NCBI RefSeq assembly: GCF_000283155.1
Contig: NW_004454156.1
Location: forward strand, 40,007,294 to 40,071,293
DNA length: 64,000 bases
DNA from: Ceratotherium simum simum
Taxonomy: Eukaryota > Chordata > Mammalia > Perissodactyla > Rhinocerotidae
Direction of reading: 5' to 3'
In this document: piece after piece, positions 23,901 to 34,439 of the stretch
Layout: every line of letters begins with the position of its first letter
Position numbering within the stretch: the first letter of the stretch is position 1
Position numbers and translations under genes: made by a program
Notes under the pieces: model-generated
Told to the model about the DNA's origin: nothing
Database searches by the model: none
Seen by the model: the letters and a program-made list of their open reading frames with translations, nothing else

Positions 23901-26900
23901 CAGACTACCTAAGTATTGGAAGGTAAGAGGGCAAGATGGTGATATTACTGGTGCGTGTCAGTGGTGAGAAGTAAAAGAAAAATAACCTCTTTAACCGTCC
24001 TGAAAATTGGCCACCTGCCACCTTTTGCAGATTTCTTAACAGATGCCAACCCCTGTTCTGGAGGTTGCTTACTAGTGGAATGCAAGAAACCAGATTTTTA
24101 GATGTGATCTACCCTGATCCTTTGGTTTCAAAGAGGAATCACTTATTTTTAAACCAATCTTTAAACACGTATTGGTTAAATATCTGATTTACAGACTCAT
24201 TTTATGTGTTATTTCATTTGCAGGTAAAAATGGTTTTCCTTTTTTGTTTTTATCCATTCTTGCAGCTTTAAAAGTTACATATCATTAGGTCTATAGAGTT
24301 GTAACTCCAGACTTATGACTATTAACTGTAGCTGTATCTCATCTTGAAATCTTATTTTGTTTACTTCAGCATACCTCATCTCAGAACTAGAAGCTGCCAG
24401 AATGCTCTGTGTGAATACTCCTCCAAAAAAAGCTCAAGAAGGAGGCGGTAGTGAGGTCTTTCAAGAGTTGAAAGGCATATGTATTGCTCTAGGAATGTCC
24501 AAACCTCCAGCCAATATAACTATGTTCCAATTCTTCAGCGGGATTGAAAAAAAAGTAAGACCTTTAGTACCAGATTGTAGTGTATTAAAGGCATAGTCCT
24601 ACAGTTGTTTGAAATGAACAAGTTAATTTCTCTTAATGGGAACCTAATGTGCATATTATTAAGTACATGTTACTAAATGAGTTTTGGGTTTTAAATCCTA
24701 GATACCTTAAAGAGAAATTAGTATTTTACTATTTTTTTTTAACATATTAGCATGTTTCTTTCTCAAAAAGGAAACTTTACACTTTGGTTTATAAGCTGAA
24801 ATAAGCTAGATGTAATGTAAAAAGAATAGAGACTTAAGTCCTTTTTAAAATTATTTTATCATTGAACTTTGATGCAATTAATTTTAAGGTCTTTATCATT
24901 AAATGTTACCACCCTCCTCCCCATTGACTGGACAGAAAAGGATGTTAATATTTTTGGGTTTTAATCCAGTCACTTTGAGTCTTATATGTTTCAATTGGCA
25001 AACTAGATTTGTTGACTGCTAACATATTCTAGTATGTGAAAATAAGTCAGAATTATTTTTATACCTCACATTATCAACAGTTAAGAGTTTTTTTATATAA
25101 TTGATTAGGAACAAGCAATTTTAATAAAAAATTAATGAATAGAAGAGAATGATATTTGTTATAGCAGAGTTATTCTCTATATGCGTATCTGCTGAACTCT
25201 AAGAATTGGTACATTTGCATTGTGGGGTAGATGGACACCATGATGCACAAATTTGGCTGAACTCTACAGGGGAGCAGCAGTGTATCCATAGTCCATATTT
25301 TTCTGTGTGTTCATTCATCCATTCAGCAAATACACATGGAGTGCCTACTGTTGTCAGGCACTATTCTAGGTGCAGTGAAGGAATCATGCTTCCATAGGCA
25401 CGTGAGGAGTGGGACAAGTGAGTGTCTTTATTATCATGCGGGTCTTGTACATTTCAAAACATCCTCCACCTTTGCCTCTGTCAGGAATCTTCTTTTGATG
25501 GCAAGATATGATGGGAATTGGGAAGATGAGGAGGATATGTTTACTTTTAGATTTGTTCACTCATTCATTTATGTTTTTGTGTCAGTTAAAGGAAACATTA
25601 GCAAAAGTTCCACCTAATCATGTGGGAAAGCCTTTATTGAGGAAGCCAATGGGACCGGCCCACTGGGTGAGTAGTGATCATCGCGAGTAAACTTTGTAAG
25701 GAACCATCTATCTCATGATATTTGTGTTGACACTTAACAGTTTGGCTTTTTAAGTTGTGTTTTCTAATATGTAGTTTAATAGGTGGACAGCCTTAGAATC
25801 ATTTTTGCGAATCTTAAGATTTATACAGAATAATTTTATTTGTGTAAGAATAGAAGCACTTATCTTGTAGTTTATAATTTACGCAACTGATTAACTTGAA
25901 ATTCAGTATGATGTGTGTTTCTAATTGCCAAGTGGATTGCCTTCAAGCCAAAAACTTCAATGATCTGAGCTTCACACAGTGAATTAAGGGAAAACTAAAT
26001 GAGAATTTTGTACTTGTATTATGTTTTGAATCAACGTTATTTCGCCTATCATTTCACTAACTTAATTTATTATTATAACTTTTGTTATTATATTTATTAA
26101 ATTATTTATTTTGTGCTGAGTGCTGGGGATTCGGTTATGAATGAAACAGACACAGTTTATGCCCTTTTGGAACAGAAGGTCAAGCAGATGTAAATTCTAA
26201 CTGGTCTTTTTAATTTCGTTTCAGGAAAAGATAGAAGCAATTAACCAAGCCGTAGCCAATGAATATGAAGTTCGGAGAAAGCTGCTAATAAAGCGTTTGG
26301 ATGTCACTGTCCAGTCCTTTGGCTGGTCTGACAGAGCTAAGGTACACATTAAATAATTTAAAAGAGCAGGGGTATTTATAGACGTGATCCTTAAACATTC
26401 CTAGCACAGTTAGATATAGTGGAGACTACAAGAGAAATGCATAGGAGACACACGTAGAAATTTTTCTTTAGTGAGTTGCTGAGTAGCAATTCTTTCAGCT
26501 ATTCAGCAATAATGAAAACATTTATTTTTCAATTTTTTAAATATTTTTCAACAAAATTGTGTGTTATATACTCTACTGGAAGTACTTATTTGTAAGAGAA
26601 ATGGAAAGAGTGTCTGAAAATTACTAAAATAATAAATTTTTAAATTGTTTACTATACGTTAAACTAAGGATTTAATTTGCTAATTAAAGTTAGAAATACT
26701 GGCCTTAGCAAGACCTAATATTATGATCTGTTTATAGAGTATTGGAGAATCTGGTAAAACTTAAGTTTTATTTCAGCTTAAATTAGATAACGTAGGCAAA
26801 GGTCTTGGTCATTCAACAGATATTTATTAAATATCTACTATATGTTCAGTAAGTAGGAATTAATTGGCACAGTTGATTCATTTGACCTTCTTACAACCCT

Positions 26901-29900
26901 GAAATGGAACTAATCCTTGAGTTTATGTGGAGGTTGGTCCAGATGTGTTACTATTAGACGTTCCCTTAATAGTACATTCATTTTTTTTTTTGGTGAGGAA
27001 GATTGGCCCTAAGCTAACATCCATTGCCAATCTTCCTCTTTTTTTGCTGAAGAAGATTAGCCCTGAGCTAACTTCTATGCCCATCTTCTTCTATTTTGTA
27101 TATGGGATGCCACCACAGCATGGCTTGGTGAGTGGTGCGTATGTCCGTGCCCGGGATCCAAACCTGCAAATCCTGGGCCACCAAAGCAGAGCACGTGAAC
27201 TTAACCGTTACGCCACCGGGCCGGCCCCAATAGTACATTCATTTTTGAAAGTAGTTTTTTCTCTGAGTTTTTGACTCATAGAATGTTTTATTTAGTGTCC
27301 AATTATCTTTCTAATATGTTAGTTTCACCTAAGATCGTTAAACCTTAGTACAGCCTTATTTTGGCTGCTAAATTGTTGCAGTAGATATTTATTGAGTTAC
27401 AGTATTTCAGTGTTGGAAAGGAGTCTTAGAGGTCAGTCTTAACTCCCCTCGTTTTGCAACTAAAAAAATGGAGACCCAGATAAATAGGAGACTTTGTCTG
27501 CCATCTCAGAGCTAGTCAATAGTAACACCAGGGGTAAATTGTTCTCTCCTGTGAGTGCTGTTTAGGAAATATCAGTCCTTTCTTAAATTATCTTTGCTAA
27601 ACACAATCATTTCCCTCTCAGCATGGTAGGTACACTTCAAAAACAATAACCTGCAGCTTTCAGCTACAAAACATAATGATCGATGACAGTGCACTGACCG
27701 ATCAACACACTGTGGTTCTGGTCTTGGCACTGCCATTAATGGACTTTACAGCTGGCATCCTGATACAGCATGTCTGAGTGCCAGTTTATTTTCCTCGTTT
27801 TTGACATCTTTAAAATGCCATCTTCAATCTAGGTGATATTTAAGATCCTTTTGAACTATAATACACAATGATTCTATGAAATACATAAGTTGGGCCGGCC
27901 TCGTGGCTTAGCGGTTAAGTGTGCATGCTCCATTGCTGGCGGCCCGGGTTTGGATCCCGGGCGCGCACTGACGCACCGCTTCTCCGGCCATGCTGAGGCC
28001 GCGTCCCACATACAGCAACTAGAAGGATGTGCANNNNNNNNNNNNNNNNNNNNNNNNNNNNNNNNNNNNNNNNNNNNNNNNNNNNNNNNNNNNNNNNNNN
28101 NNNNNNNNNNNNNNNNNNNNNNNNNNNNNNNNNATAAATAAATAAAATTATAAAAAAAAAAAAAAAATACATAAGTATACTAGGGAGAATAAGGAAAGTA
28201 TACAAATTAACTTGCACAAATCTATTGTTTCATTTAATGGAATTTATGTACTGATATCTCACTTTGACACTTCATTTTAAATCACTTTATAGAAATTGCT
28301 TTGATATGCACAAAGTGAATTTTTGTTTCTCGTAATGAAATTTATGTACTTATATCTCACTTTGAAATTGCATTTTAAATCAGTTTTATTTGAAACATAT
28401 GTGAAATCATTTTCTCAAAAGTGTTTGTTTCCATTCAACATTGATTGAGCACTTATTGTAGGTACTATAGTGACTGCAAGAAAAAGAAATATGACATATT
28501 CTTATAATTTTCATAATGACAATCTTTTTATCTTTTTAATTATTAAAGAAAAATTTTTTAAATGAAGTTACTGATCATCCTATTGTCTTAACCACGACTA
28601 CTTTCATTTTTAGTATTACTATCTTCCGTACTTTGTCCATATATCCAATCATAGTAAAAATACCTTTTTACATCCTATTTTTTCACATTATATGATCTAA
28701 ACATTTACCATCAATATTTGAAGACCTGCATATAACCAGCAGACTTACCAGATACTTTTTGTTCTTGTGCTGTTTTGCTGTGTATTGTAGTTGTAACTGT
28801 TGTTTCCAAAATTTAGTGAATAGGAGTTTGTTGTTGTTTCTCAAAATTTAGGTTACTTGATTTACATTTATTGATTCCTGTGCGGAAAAAATGTTTTATA
28901 TTTGTTCGAGTTTATATTCTCTTGTGAACTTTCTCTTGTATGCTTTGTTCATTTATCTTTTGGGAGCTTGTGTTTCAAATACGTTTAAATGATGTATTCA
29001 AGTTTCCTAATTTCCCAGCAATCTTAATCATTAACTTATACTTCTACTAGATGGTTAAAGTATAGACCCCTTTTTTCTTATTTATTATTTATAATAGAGG
29101 AAAGTGTTAAATGGGGGAGTTACTTTTACAAGAAATGTATACAATATCATTAGTACGAATTAGTCACAGCTAACATTTTTTATCTCATAGTAAGCAAAAT
29201 GGGAAAATTAAAAAGCACAATTGTTGAAATGAGCCTATATTCTTATATTTAAACAGATAAGATGAATATGTTTGATCTGAGACCAGTGACAAGGGGAACC
29301 TTTTTACCTTCTCAGCCCCACAGTCCTAAAGGGAAGCCCCCTAGCCCTGTGTCCCCCTGCCACCCACTCCCCACCATCACTCCTTGCTGTATCACCAAGT
29401 CTGACAGTTGTACTGTGAGATGGTTCTTGACTAGGTAGGAGCAATGGTGAGTACGTAACTGTTTCCCTCCCTGGAGCCTAGTATATATTATCATCAGCCA
29501 TTTTGGAGATGTTTGATATGAATGTTTCTATGTCATTTTGAAAATTGACATTTGTCTTTGAACACTTTCTTTCAACAGAGTCAGACGGAAAAATTAGCAA
29601 AGGTTTACCAGCCAAAACGCTCAGTCTTATCGCCTAAGAGTACTATTTCTGTTGCCCATCTTTTGGCTGCAAGACAAGACTTGTCAAAGATTTTAAGGAC
29701 AAGCAGTGGCTCTATAAGAGAAAAGACTGCCTGTGCCATCAATAAGGTGATTAGAATACCTTTAATTTTCCTTCAAATACATTTCTTTCTATTTTTAAAA
29801 TAAAATAGTTTACAATATCTTTCTTATCCCATAGGTGTTGATGGGCAGGGTGCCTGACAGAGGAGGTAGACCCAATGAAATTGAACCTCCACCGCCAGAG

Positions 29901-30506
29901 ATGCCACCATGGCAGAAAAGGCAAGATGGCCCCCAGCAGCAAGCAGGAGGCCGAGGAGGAGGGCGAGGTGGTTATGAACATTCCTCATATGGAGGACGAG
30001 GAGGTCATGAACAAGGAGGAGGGCGAGGTGGACGTGGTGGCTATGACCATGGTGGCCGAGGGGGAGGAAGAGGAAATAAGCATCAAGGAGGCTGGACAGA
30101 TGGAGGGAGTGGAGGAGGAGGAGGAGGTGGCTACCAAGATGGTGGTTATCGAGATTCAGGATTCCAACCAGGTGGCTATCATGGTGGCCACAGTGGTGGT
30201 TATCAAGGTGGTGGTGGTTATAGTGGCTTCCAAACATCTACATATACAGGAAGTGGATACCAGGGTAGTGGATACCAGCAGGACAATAGATATCAAGATG
30301 GTGGGCACCACGGTGATCGAGGCAGTGGTCGTGGAGGGAGAGGTGGTCGTGGAGGCCGAGGTGGTCGCGGAGGCCAAGGAGGAGGTTGGGGAGGAAGGGG
30401 GAGCCAGAATTATCACCAAGGGGGACAATTTGAACAGCACTTCCAACATGGAGGTTATCAGTATAATCATTCTGGATTTGGACAGGGAAGACATTATACT
30501 AGTTGA
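14895..30506 (+). CDS. FAM98A: FAM98A, complete coding region in eight exons
   Basis: CDS is join(14895..14947, 17841..17989, 20451..20585, 24370..24554, 25586..25666, 26225..26341, 29579..29746, 29835..30506). I derived every junction by hand; all introns are GT-AG and all phases agree, giving 519 residues, against about 518 for human FAM98A as I recall it. Residues 1 to about 300 are the conserved FAM98 (DUF2465) region. Residues 297-519 are a Gly/Arg/Tyr-rich tail with twelve RGG triplets by my count, typical of RNA-binding proteins and arginine-methylation substrates. From the literature, FAM98A associates with DDX1 and C14orf166, is methylated by PRMT1, and is linked to stress granules and osteoclast lysosome positioning. 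The paralogue FAM98B belongs to the tRNA-ligase complex. The N-terminus MECDLMETDILESLEDLGYK and the absence of internal stops identify FAM98A rather than FAM98B or FAM98C. The reading frame is intact, so this is the active gene and not a retrocopy. Confidence 0.97.
14948..17840 (+). other. FAM98A: FAM98A intron 1
   Basis: The first 250 bases are still CpG-rich; then comes a C/T-rich stretch to about 15600, then AT-rich sequence. An old interspersed-repeat fragment of unassigned family lies around 16200-16480. No ERE copy is present. Confidence 0.6.
17841..17989 (+). CDS. FAM98A: FAM98A coding exon 2
   Basis: Encodes the end of Gly18 through the first base of Ser68 (YKGPLLEDGALSQAV onward). 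The acceptor is ttcaccag and the donor gtaagt at 17990. Intron 1 is about 2.9 kb. Confidence 0.97.
18150..18393 (-). repeat. ERE-like SINE in FAM98A intron 2, antisense to the gene
   Basis: Head gggccggccc at the right; 'cagctaacatctgttgccaa' and 'gagctaatgtctgtgccc' tail modules; flanked by similar atattatt sequences. Confidence 0.92.
19087..19335 (-). repeat. MIR SINE, antisense
   Basis: 'cttattgagcactagccctc', 'gttaactcatttaaacctca', 'caaccctatgaggcagg' and 'cacacagccagtaagtga' follow MIR in reverse. Confidence 0.85.
19860..20340. repeat. Ancient interspersed repeat, family not assigned
   Basis: Phrases such as aataacttaaatgaaggcccagaagtgg and 'gaagccattaaagattgtca' recur in old mammalian repeats of L2/MIR age. 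Diverged. Confidence 0.4.
20451..20585 (+). CDS. FAM98A: FAM98A coding exon 3
   Basis: Encodes residues 68-112 plus the first base of Thr113 (SPSEAEEFQLEVSGLLGEMN onward). The acceptor is cttaaaag and the donor gtaagt at 20586. Confidence 0.97.
21990..22620 (+). repeat. L2 LINE 3'-end fragment
   Basis: 'tctgctgtttcccctttcta...atgttcccct' and the later 'ttatatctccagtgcctttc...' with 'tagattgtcagtagagataa' correspond in order to the L2 3' end. Strongly diverged. Confidence 0.5.
22673..22930 (-). repeat. ERE-type SINE in FAM98A intron 3
   Basis: Head ctgggccgacccc; tail modules with ccctgtgctaacatctgcca. Target-site duplications gagaccagtttatt (22659-22672) and gagagcagtttatt (22931-22944). 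Confidence 0.95.
22974..24063. mobile_element. hAT-Charlie (MER1-group-like) elements
   Basis: 22974-23230 follows a MER1-group pattern (gttggcaaacttttttaaag, ggccagatagtaaatatctt, ttccagcaaaacgttattta). A second related end, tagaataggagttggcag, begins at 23281, and an inverted end, gatgccaacccctgttctgg, closes at about 24061. Either two elements lie side by side or one is nested. Confidence 0.6.
24370..24554 (+). CDS. FAM98A: FAM98A coding exon 4
   Basis: Encodes residues 113-174, from TYLISELEAARMLC to QFFSGIEKK. The acceptor is tacttcag and the donor gtaaga at 24555; the exon ends in phase 0. The A-rich end (gaaaaaaaag) makes the donor position slightly slippery by eye, but only this boundary keeps the frame into exon 5. 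Confidence 0.96.
25305..25395. repeat. MIR/L2-age repeat fragment
   Basis: 'cattcagcaaatacacatgg' and 'tgtcaggcactattctaggt' are typical of old mammalian repeats; short and diverged. Confidence 0.45.
25586..25666 (+). CDS. FAM98A: FAM98A coding exon 5
   Basis: An 81-nt exon coding residues 175-201 (LKETLAKVPPNHVGKPLLRK to PAHW). The acceptor is ttgtgtcag and the donor gtgagt at 25667. It is phase 0 at both ends, so skipping it would preserve the frame. Confidence 0.97.
26225..26341 (+). CDS. FAM98A: FAM98A coding exon 6
   Basis: A 117-nt exon coding residues 202-240 (EKIEAINQAVANEYEVRRKL to WSDRAK). It is phase 0 at both ends, with acceptor tttcag and donor gtacac at 26342. The charged, helix-prone sequence is typical of the C-terminal part of the FAM98 domain. 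Confidence 0.97.
26986..27228 (-). repeat. ERE-type SINE in FAM98A intron 6
   Basis: Head ccgggccggcccc. Target-site duplications aatagtacattcattttt at 26968-26985 and 27229-27246 are identical over 18 bases, so this is a recent insertion. Confidence 0.96.
27891..28164 (+). repeat. ERE-type SINE in FAM98A intron 6, interrupted by an assembly gap
   Basis: Starts tgggccggcctcgtggctta, box B gggtttggatcccgg, ends in poly-A. Target-site duplications aaatacataagt flank it. The interior from 28034 is unknown. Confidence 0.93.
28034..28133. other. Assembly gap of 100 N
   Basis: Exactly 100 undetermined bases, the conventional size for a gap of unknown length. True length unknown. Confidence 0.99.
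28236..28388 (+). repeat. Imperfect local duplication in FAM98A intron 6
   Basis: The stretch 28236-28290 (aatggaatttatgtactgat, then atctcactttga and cattttaaatca) recurs at 28334-28388 with a few substitutions; offset 98 bases. Confidence 0.8.
29579..29746 (+). CDS. FAM98A: FAM98A coding exon 7
   Basis: A 168-nt exon coding residues 241-296 (SQTEKLAKVYQPKRSVLSPK to TACAINK). The acceptor is ttcaacag and the donor gtgatt at 29747; it is phase 0 at both ends. The following intron is only 88 bases. Confidence 0.97.
29835..30506 (+). CDS. FAM98A: FAM98A coding exon 8 (RGG/GYQ-rich tail)
   Basis: Encodes residues 297-519, from VLMGRVPDRGG to GQGRHYTS, then TGA at 30504-30506. After a short proline-rich stretch (EPPPPEMPPW) the exon is almost entirely glycine, arginine, tyrosine, glutamine and histidine. 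It has twelve RGG triplets, five of them consecutive around 30334-30375, plus repeated GGYQ and GYQQ units. The seven-glycine run near residue 397 looks length-variable. Long open frames also exist in another + frame and on the - strand, but they are composition artefacts of GGN-rich codons. Confidence 0.97.
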   Translation: MLMGRVPDRGGRPNEIEPPPPEMPPWQKRQDGPQQQAGGRGGGRGGYEHSSYGGRGGHEQGGGRGGRGGYDHGGRGGGRGNKHQGGWTDGGSGGGGGGGYQDGGYRDSGFQPGGYHGGHSGGYQGGGGYSGFQTSTYTGSGYQGSGYQQDNRYQDGGHHGDRGSGRGGRGGRGGRGGRGGQGGGWGGRGSQNYHQGGQFEQHFQHGGYQYNHSGFGQGRHYTS

Positions 30507-31640
30507 GGCTACAGAACCTTACATTTTGCTAGAGCTCAAGTAATAGAAACTTAGTTTCAGAATCCTGAACCAGCATAGATTTTGAATTTATGTGAGACCA
30601 CAGGTGGCAGGCAGTATCCTGCTTGGCATAAGCATTTGTAGGTCTTCATTCAATTCTGTTGGTTTTTTTTTTTTTTTAATGACTTGCATAATGCTGTTTA
30701 TTTGAGAAACACATCATCTCTCCTTTGTATGAAGAATTTTTAAGAGGTAATTAAAATTGCCTTTAATTGACCAGTAGACTAATTCCACAGTCAGAACATG
30801 CATACTTTTTTGAAGAAATTACTTGAATAAGTAGTTTTCATGTTTTCAATATGCAGTTTTGAAAATGAGGATTCTCCTAGATTTTTTTTAGATTTACAAC
30901 TAGGAAACCTTCCTCATATTAACAATCCATTTATATGTGTTTTCTTTAAAGTATTCTAATGCCTATTTTCCAAGCACAGTTCTGCCCTGATTGGCTTTTT
31001 TTTTTTTCAGAGAGATTATGCCACATTTGCTTCATGGTAGAACTTTTAGGTCAGTTCCTATTAAATGAGCTCTTCTGCAGATAGCACATTCGGTAGCCTT
31101 ATCCTTTTGATGGAATACTGTACCATATGCTCAACTCTGAAAAAACCTTGAACATGGCCAAAATCCATAAAGATTATAAAAGCAAACTAAGTTGTGAACT
31201 ATAGTACATGTACATTTAGTTAAGTATAGCAATTCAAACTGACATGCATCCATTCAAAACAAGTTCCTCCTTCAACCTTATTTTTACTTGAAATCTGCTA
31301 GAAGAAACAGCAAACTGAAATTTGTTTTATGCACGAGTTAATACCACTGGCTCAGCAAATACAAGTTAGTTTGCTTTGGGCAGAAGACTCTTTTGTAATG
31401 GAGGAAATGCACTACCAAGTAAGAGGACGGATTTTTGCTTAGTGCAGGAGGCCCTTTATTATTGCTGCAGAAAACAAAAGCCTGGCTGAGTTGATGTTTG
31501 ACATTCTCCTTTACTGAAATCTACATGACGCTTCGTGCTGGGTTTTTGTATACGTGAACATTGTCAAGCTGTGAAAGAAAATGGCTGGAGGTGTGCTTTG
31601 TGTGAAAGGTGAGCAATAAAGTATCTGTACGTTCTCGCTT
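30507..31640 (+). other. FAM98A: FAM98A 3' UTR, probable end near 31640
   Basis: AT-rich and free of young SINEs. AATAAA at 31615-31620 is followed by a GT/T-rich stretch (gtacgttctcgctttggttt), a good cleavage and polyadenylation context. It gives a 3' UTR of about 1.1 kb, in line with the human transcript as I recall it. Alternative signals are ATTAAA at 30750-30755 and AATAAA at 31791-31796. Confidence 0.75.
31615..31620 (+). terminator. FAM98A: Polyadenylation signal AATAAA of FAM98A
   Basis: Canonical hexamer followed within 30 bases by a GT-rich element. It is the best-placed signal downstream of the FAM98A stop codon. Confidence 0.7.
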
Positions 31641-33189
31641 TGGTTTGAGTTTTATTTTAGCTTTCTTAAACTGAATTATTCTGCACACTTGCTTCAAGCT
31701 TCTGCGCAAAGGCTTTGTTCCCCAAAGATTCTTGAGTGTTTCCTTGAAACATAATTTGTAGTGAAAGATAGCCCCCACCCTAAAACTTTAAATAAACTGA
31801 AAAATAGCTATTTCCAAATTTACCTTTTACCATACCATTATAGCTAGAAAACTTCACTACTCATCTCTGGCCACCGGGTGTAGCTGTTGCTACACAGTGT
31901 TAGGCAAAGAACTTAATAGTGCTACTATTTTAGGGTTTTTGTTTTGTTTTGTTTCGTTTCTCCATTTTTCCTAAGAATGAGGGACATTTTTCTTAAAAGA
32001 AAGTAAATTGAAAATATAAATATATGTTTGTGAAAAAGAGAAATAGTATATCCTTTTCCTACTAAATTGGGCTTTTTAGAGGAAAAAATCAACTCATGTC
32101 TTAACATTAAAAATAGTCTATTTGCTATTAAGGTAAGCACATTCTTTGGATAGCTGAAACCATTTTTGAAAGTCTGCCTTGAACATTTTGTTAATTTTGC
32201 GTGTTTATTAGATTTTTCAGCTAGCATTTACCATTCTAAAATGTTCAAAATTGAAGACAATTTAAAATACTTTTATTTCTCATTAAAGATTTTAAGTTCT
32301 GTCTTGAAAGTTTTAAGTGTTGGTCTCCTTACTTTACGCTGTTAAGTATATTTGGTATGTATAGGAGTTTCCTGTTAGAAATTAAATTGTCAAGGTTTCA
32401 TATCTCAAAATGATTTCTTAGAATGTATGCACATTTACCTTAGCATTTGCTTTAATCTGGTTTATAGCCTTGGACTCCACAATATACCTAGTGAATGTTT
32501 CATTCTTTTGACAAATATAATTTTAATTTATTTTTATTGTTAATAAATAGCTTTTCAAATATAAGAAAGCAAATGATACATTTCCCCATGATGGCACTAA
32601 AATTTGCATCTTCATTTTCTGCTTCAAACTAGAATTTTTTTTTTTCACATTATAAACTCAGAGTTGTCTTTCAGTTTCTCCTTTTTGACATAGATTAAGT
32701 TTTCTGGAAAAAGGATATTTCAAACCACTGGTTAGTTTTGTTATTATATTAAAGTTGTTAGATTTTGTATAGACTGTGTCTGTTGATTTTACGCACATAC
32801 TTAACCTTAACCTGTAGTAAATAATTACTTACTGGAGTAGGGAATGTGGGAATTTCTTGGAGAAACGAGAAAGCAGTTTTTTAGGAGGGAATTTTTGACA
32901 TTGAGATCTTAAAATGCTATCTCTTCAACAGACTGAGACAGACAGTACCTTTGTTAGTGCTTTGTTTCCAACCTGAAACCAGGAACTAGAACAGGATGTC
33001 AACATTCTTTATGAAAATTATCAAGGATATGCCACTATCATTTTCATTTTTTGCTGTAGATCCAAACTGAGCTAGTGTCCAACTGTGCCAGGCATAGAAT
33101 ATAGAGTTAAATAAATTCTTGCTAAGTGAAAGCATTTGAAATCATTTCCATGTATACTTAGTGTTTTCCCACTGCCCAAATCACTGTTG
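31641..33189. other. Intergenic between FAM98A and RASGRP3
   Basis: AT-rich, with a GTTTT-type simple repeat at about 31936-31960. No gene seen. Low-level read-through of FAM98A with later signals is possible. Confidence 0.45.
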
Positions 33190-33490
33190 TTTTTTTTTTT
33201 TTTTTTTGTGAGGAAGATCAGCCCTGAGCTAACATCCATGCCAGTCCTCCTCTTTTTGCTGAGGAGGACCGGCTCTGAGCTAACATCTATTGCCAATCCT
33301 CCTCCTTTTTCTCCCCAAAGCCCCAGTAGATAGGTGTATGTCGTAGTTGCACATCTTTCTAGTTGCCGTATGTGGGATGCGGCCTCAGCGTGGCCTGACG
33401 AGTGGTGTGTCGGTGCGCGCCCGGGACCGGAACCTGGGCCGCCAGTAGCGGAGCGCGCGCACTTAACCGCTAAGCCACAGGGCCAGCCCC
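33190..33490 (-). repeat. Composite ERE-like SINE with two tail types
   Basis: From the right: head ggggccagcccc (reversed), box B region, then the 'cagtagataggtgtatgtcg' tail with caaagcccc. Two further 'gagctaacatc...ccaatcctcctc' modules and a T22-like tail follow. Flanks share tcactg only. Confidence 0.9.
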
Positions 33491-33701
33491 TCACTGATAT
33501 TCTTATACTTAGTCTTTTTAGGTTGTGCCCATTTTACTGTTCTGAGTGTTCTATCTACCTAGATTATATCCTTTTGAAAATAGATTTTAAATGTGTATAG
33601 ATAATTATCTTCCCCTTAAGTAATTTGGGTGGTATTTGATTCATTTGTTTTTTTTTTTTTAACAGAGCCATTGGGTTTACCTAAATAAAAAAATACATTC
33701 A

Positions 33702-33945
33702 GGGGTCGGCTTGTTGGTGTAGCGGTTAAGTGCGTGTGCTCCACTTCAGCAGCCCAGGGTCCGCAGGTTCAGATCCCGGGCGTGGACCGGTGCACCACTT
33801 GTCAGGCAATGCTGAGGCAGCGTCCCATATAAAGTGGAGGAAGACGGGCACGGATGTTAGCTCAGGGTCAATCTTCCTCAGCAAAAAGAGGATTGGCGAT
33901 GGATGTTAGCTCTGGGCTAATCTTCCTCACCAAAAAAAAAACCAA
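33702..33945 (+). repeat. ERE-type SINE
   Basis: Starts ggggtcggcttgttggtgta; box B ggttcagatcccggg; two gatgttagctc modules; poly-A. Short flanking repeat acattca on both sides. Confidence 0.93.
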
Positions 33946-34439
33946 ACATTCATCACAGGCTATCAAACATTATATAAAACTTTTTTTTTCCTGCTTGTTT
34001 CTCTCCTCACCCACGAGATTATAATCACTAGAAATGCCCTTTTTGTTGTTTTTATTCAGCACTACATTTCCACATTTGTATATATCAATGTATTCCTAGG
34101 ATTCAGTTGCTGAAGTGGGTATGCATGTCGGTGTTTGAACTTATTTATTCACCTCGGGTACTTTTAGTCACCTGCAAAATTGTGTTGGTAAAGAAGTTGG
34201 ATAAACATAACTGTTGGTGTGAGAACAGTTCTTCCACGGTACTTCCGTGAGTTACTTCCACGGCAATCATTCACTGCCCACTAAATGTAAGTGAAGAAGC
34301 CTAGGGTGGGAGTAGAAAAAACTTTAACATGTTCCCTAGCAATTTGAAGGAAAAATCTTGAAAATAATCTACTAAATGACCAGTATTTGTTAAATTATGT
34401 TAATATACTTTCTTCCAGAAGAAAAAAGGCCTGCAGATC

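Noticed and set aside
27890..28217. ORFs on both strands running through the N gap
   Set aside because: They lie within an ERE SINE and are kept open by undetermined bases.
29875..30543. A 222-codon ORF in another + frame over FAM98A exon 8, and - strand ORFs of 137 and 112 codons
   Set aside because: They overlap the RGG-coding exon. GGN-rich repeats leave all frames open, and the peptides are low-complexity Glu/Val or His/Leu strings.
33072..33494. A 140-codon - strand ORF
   Set aside because: It is the body of a composite ERE; GC-rich SINE heads produce recurrent AVKCARSA-type peptides at many copies in this window.
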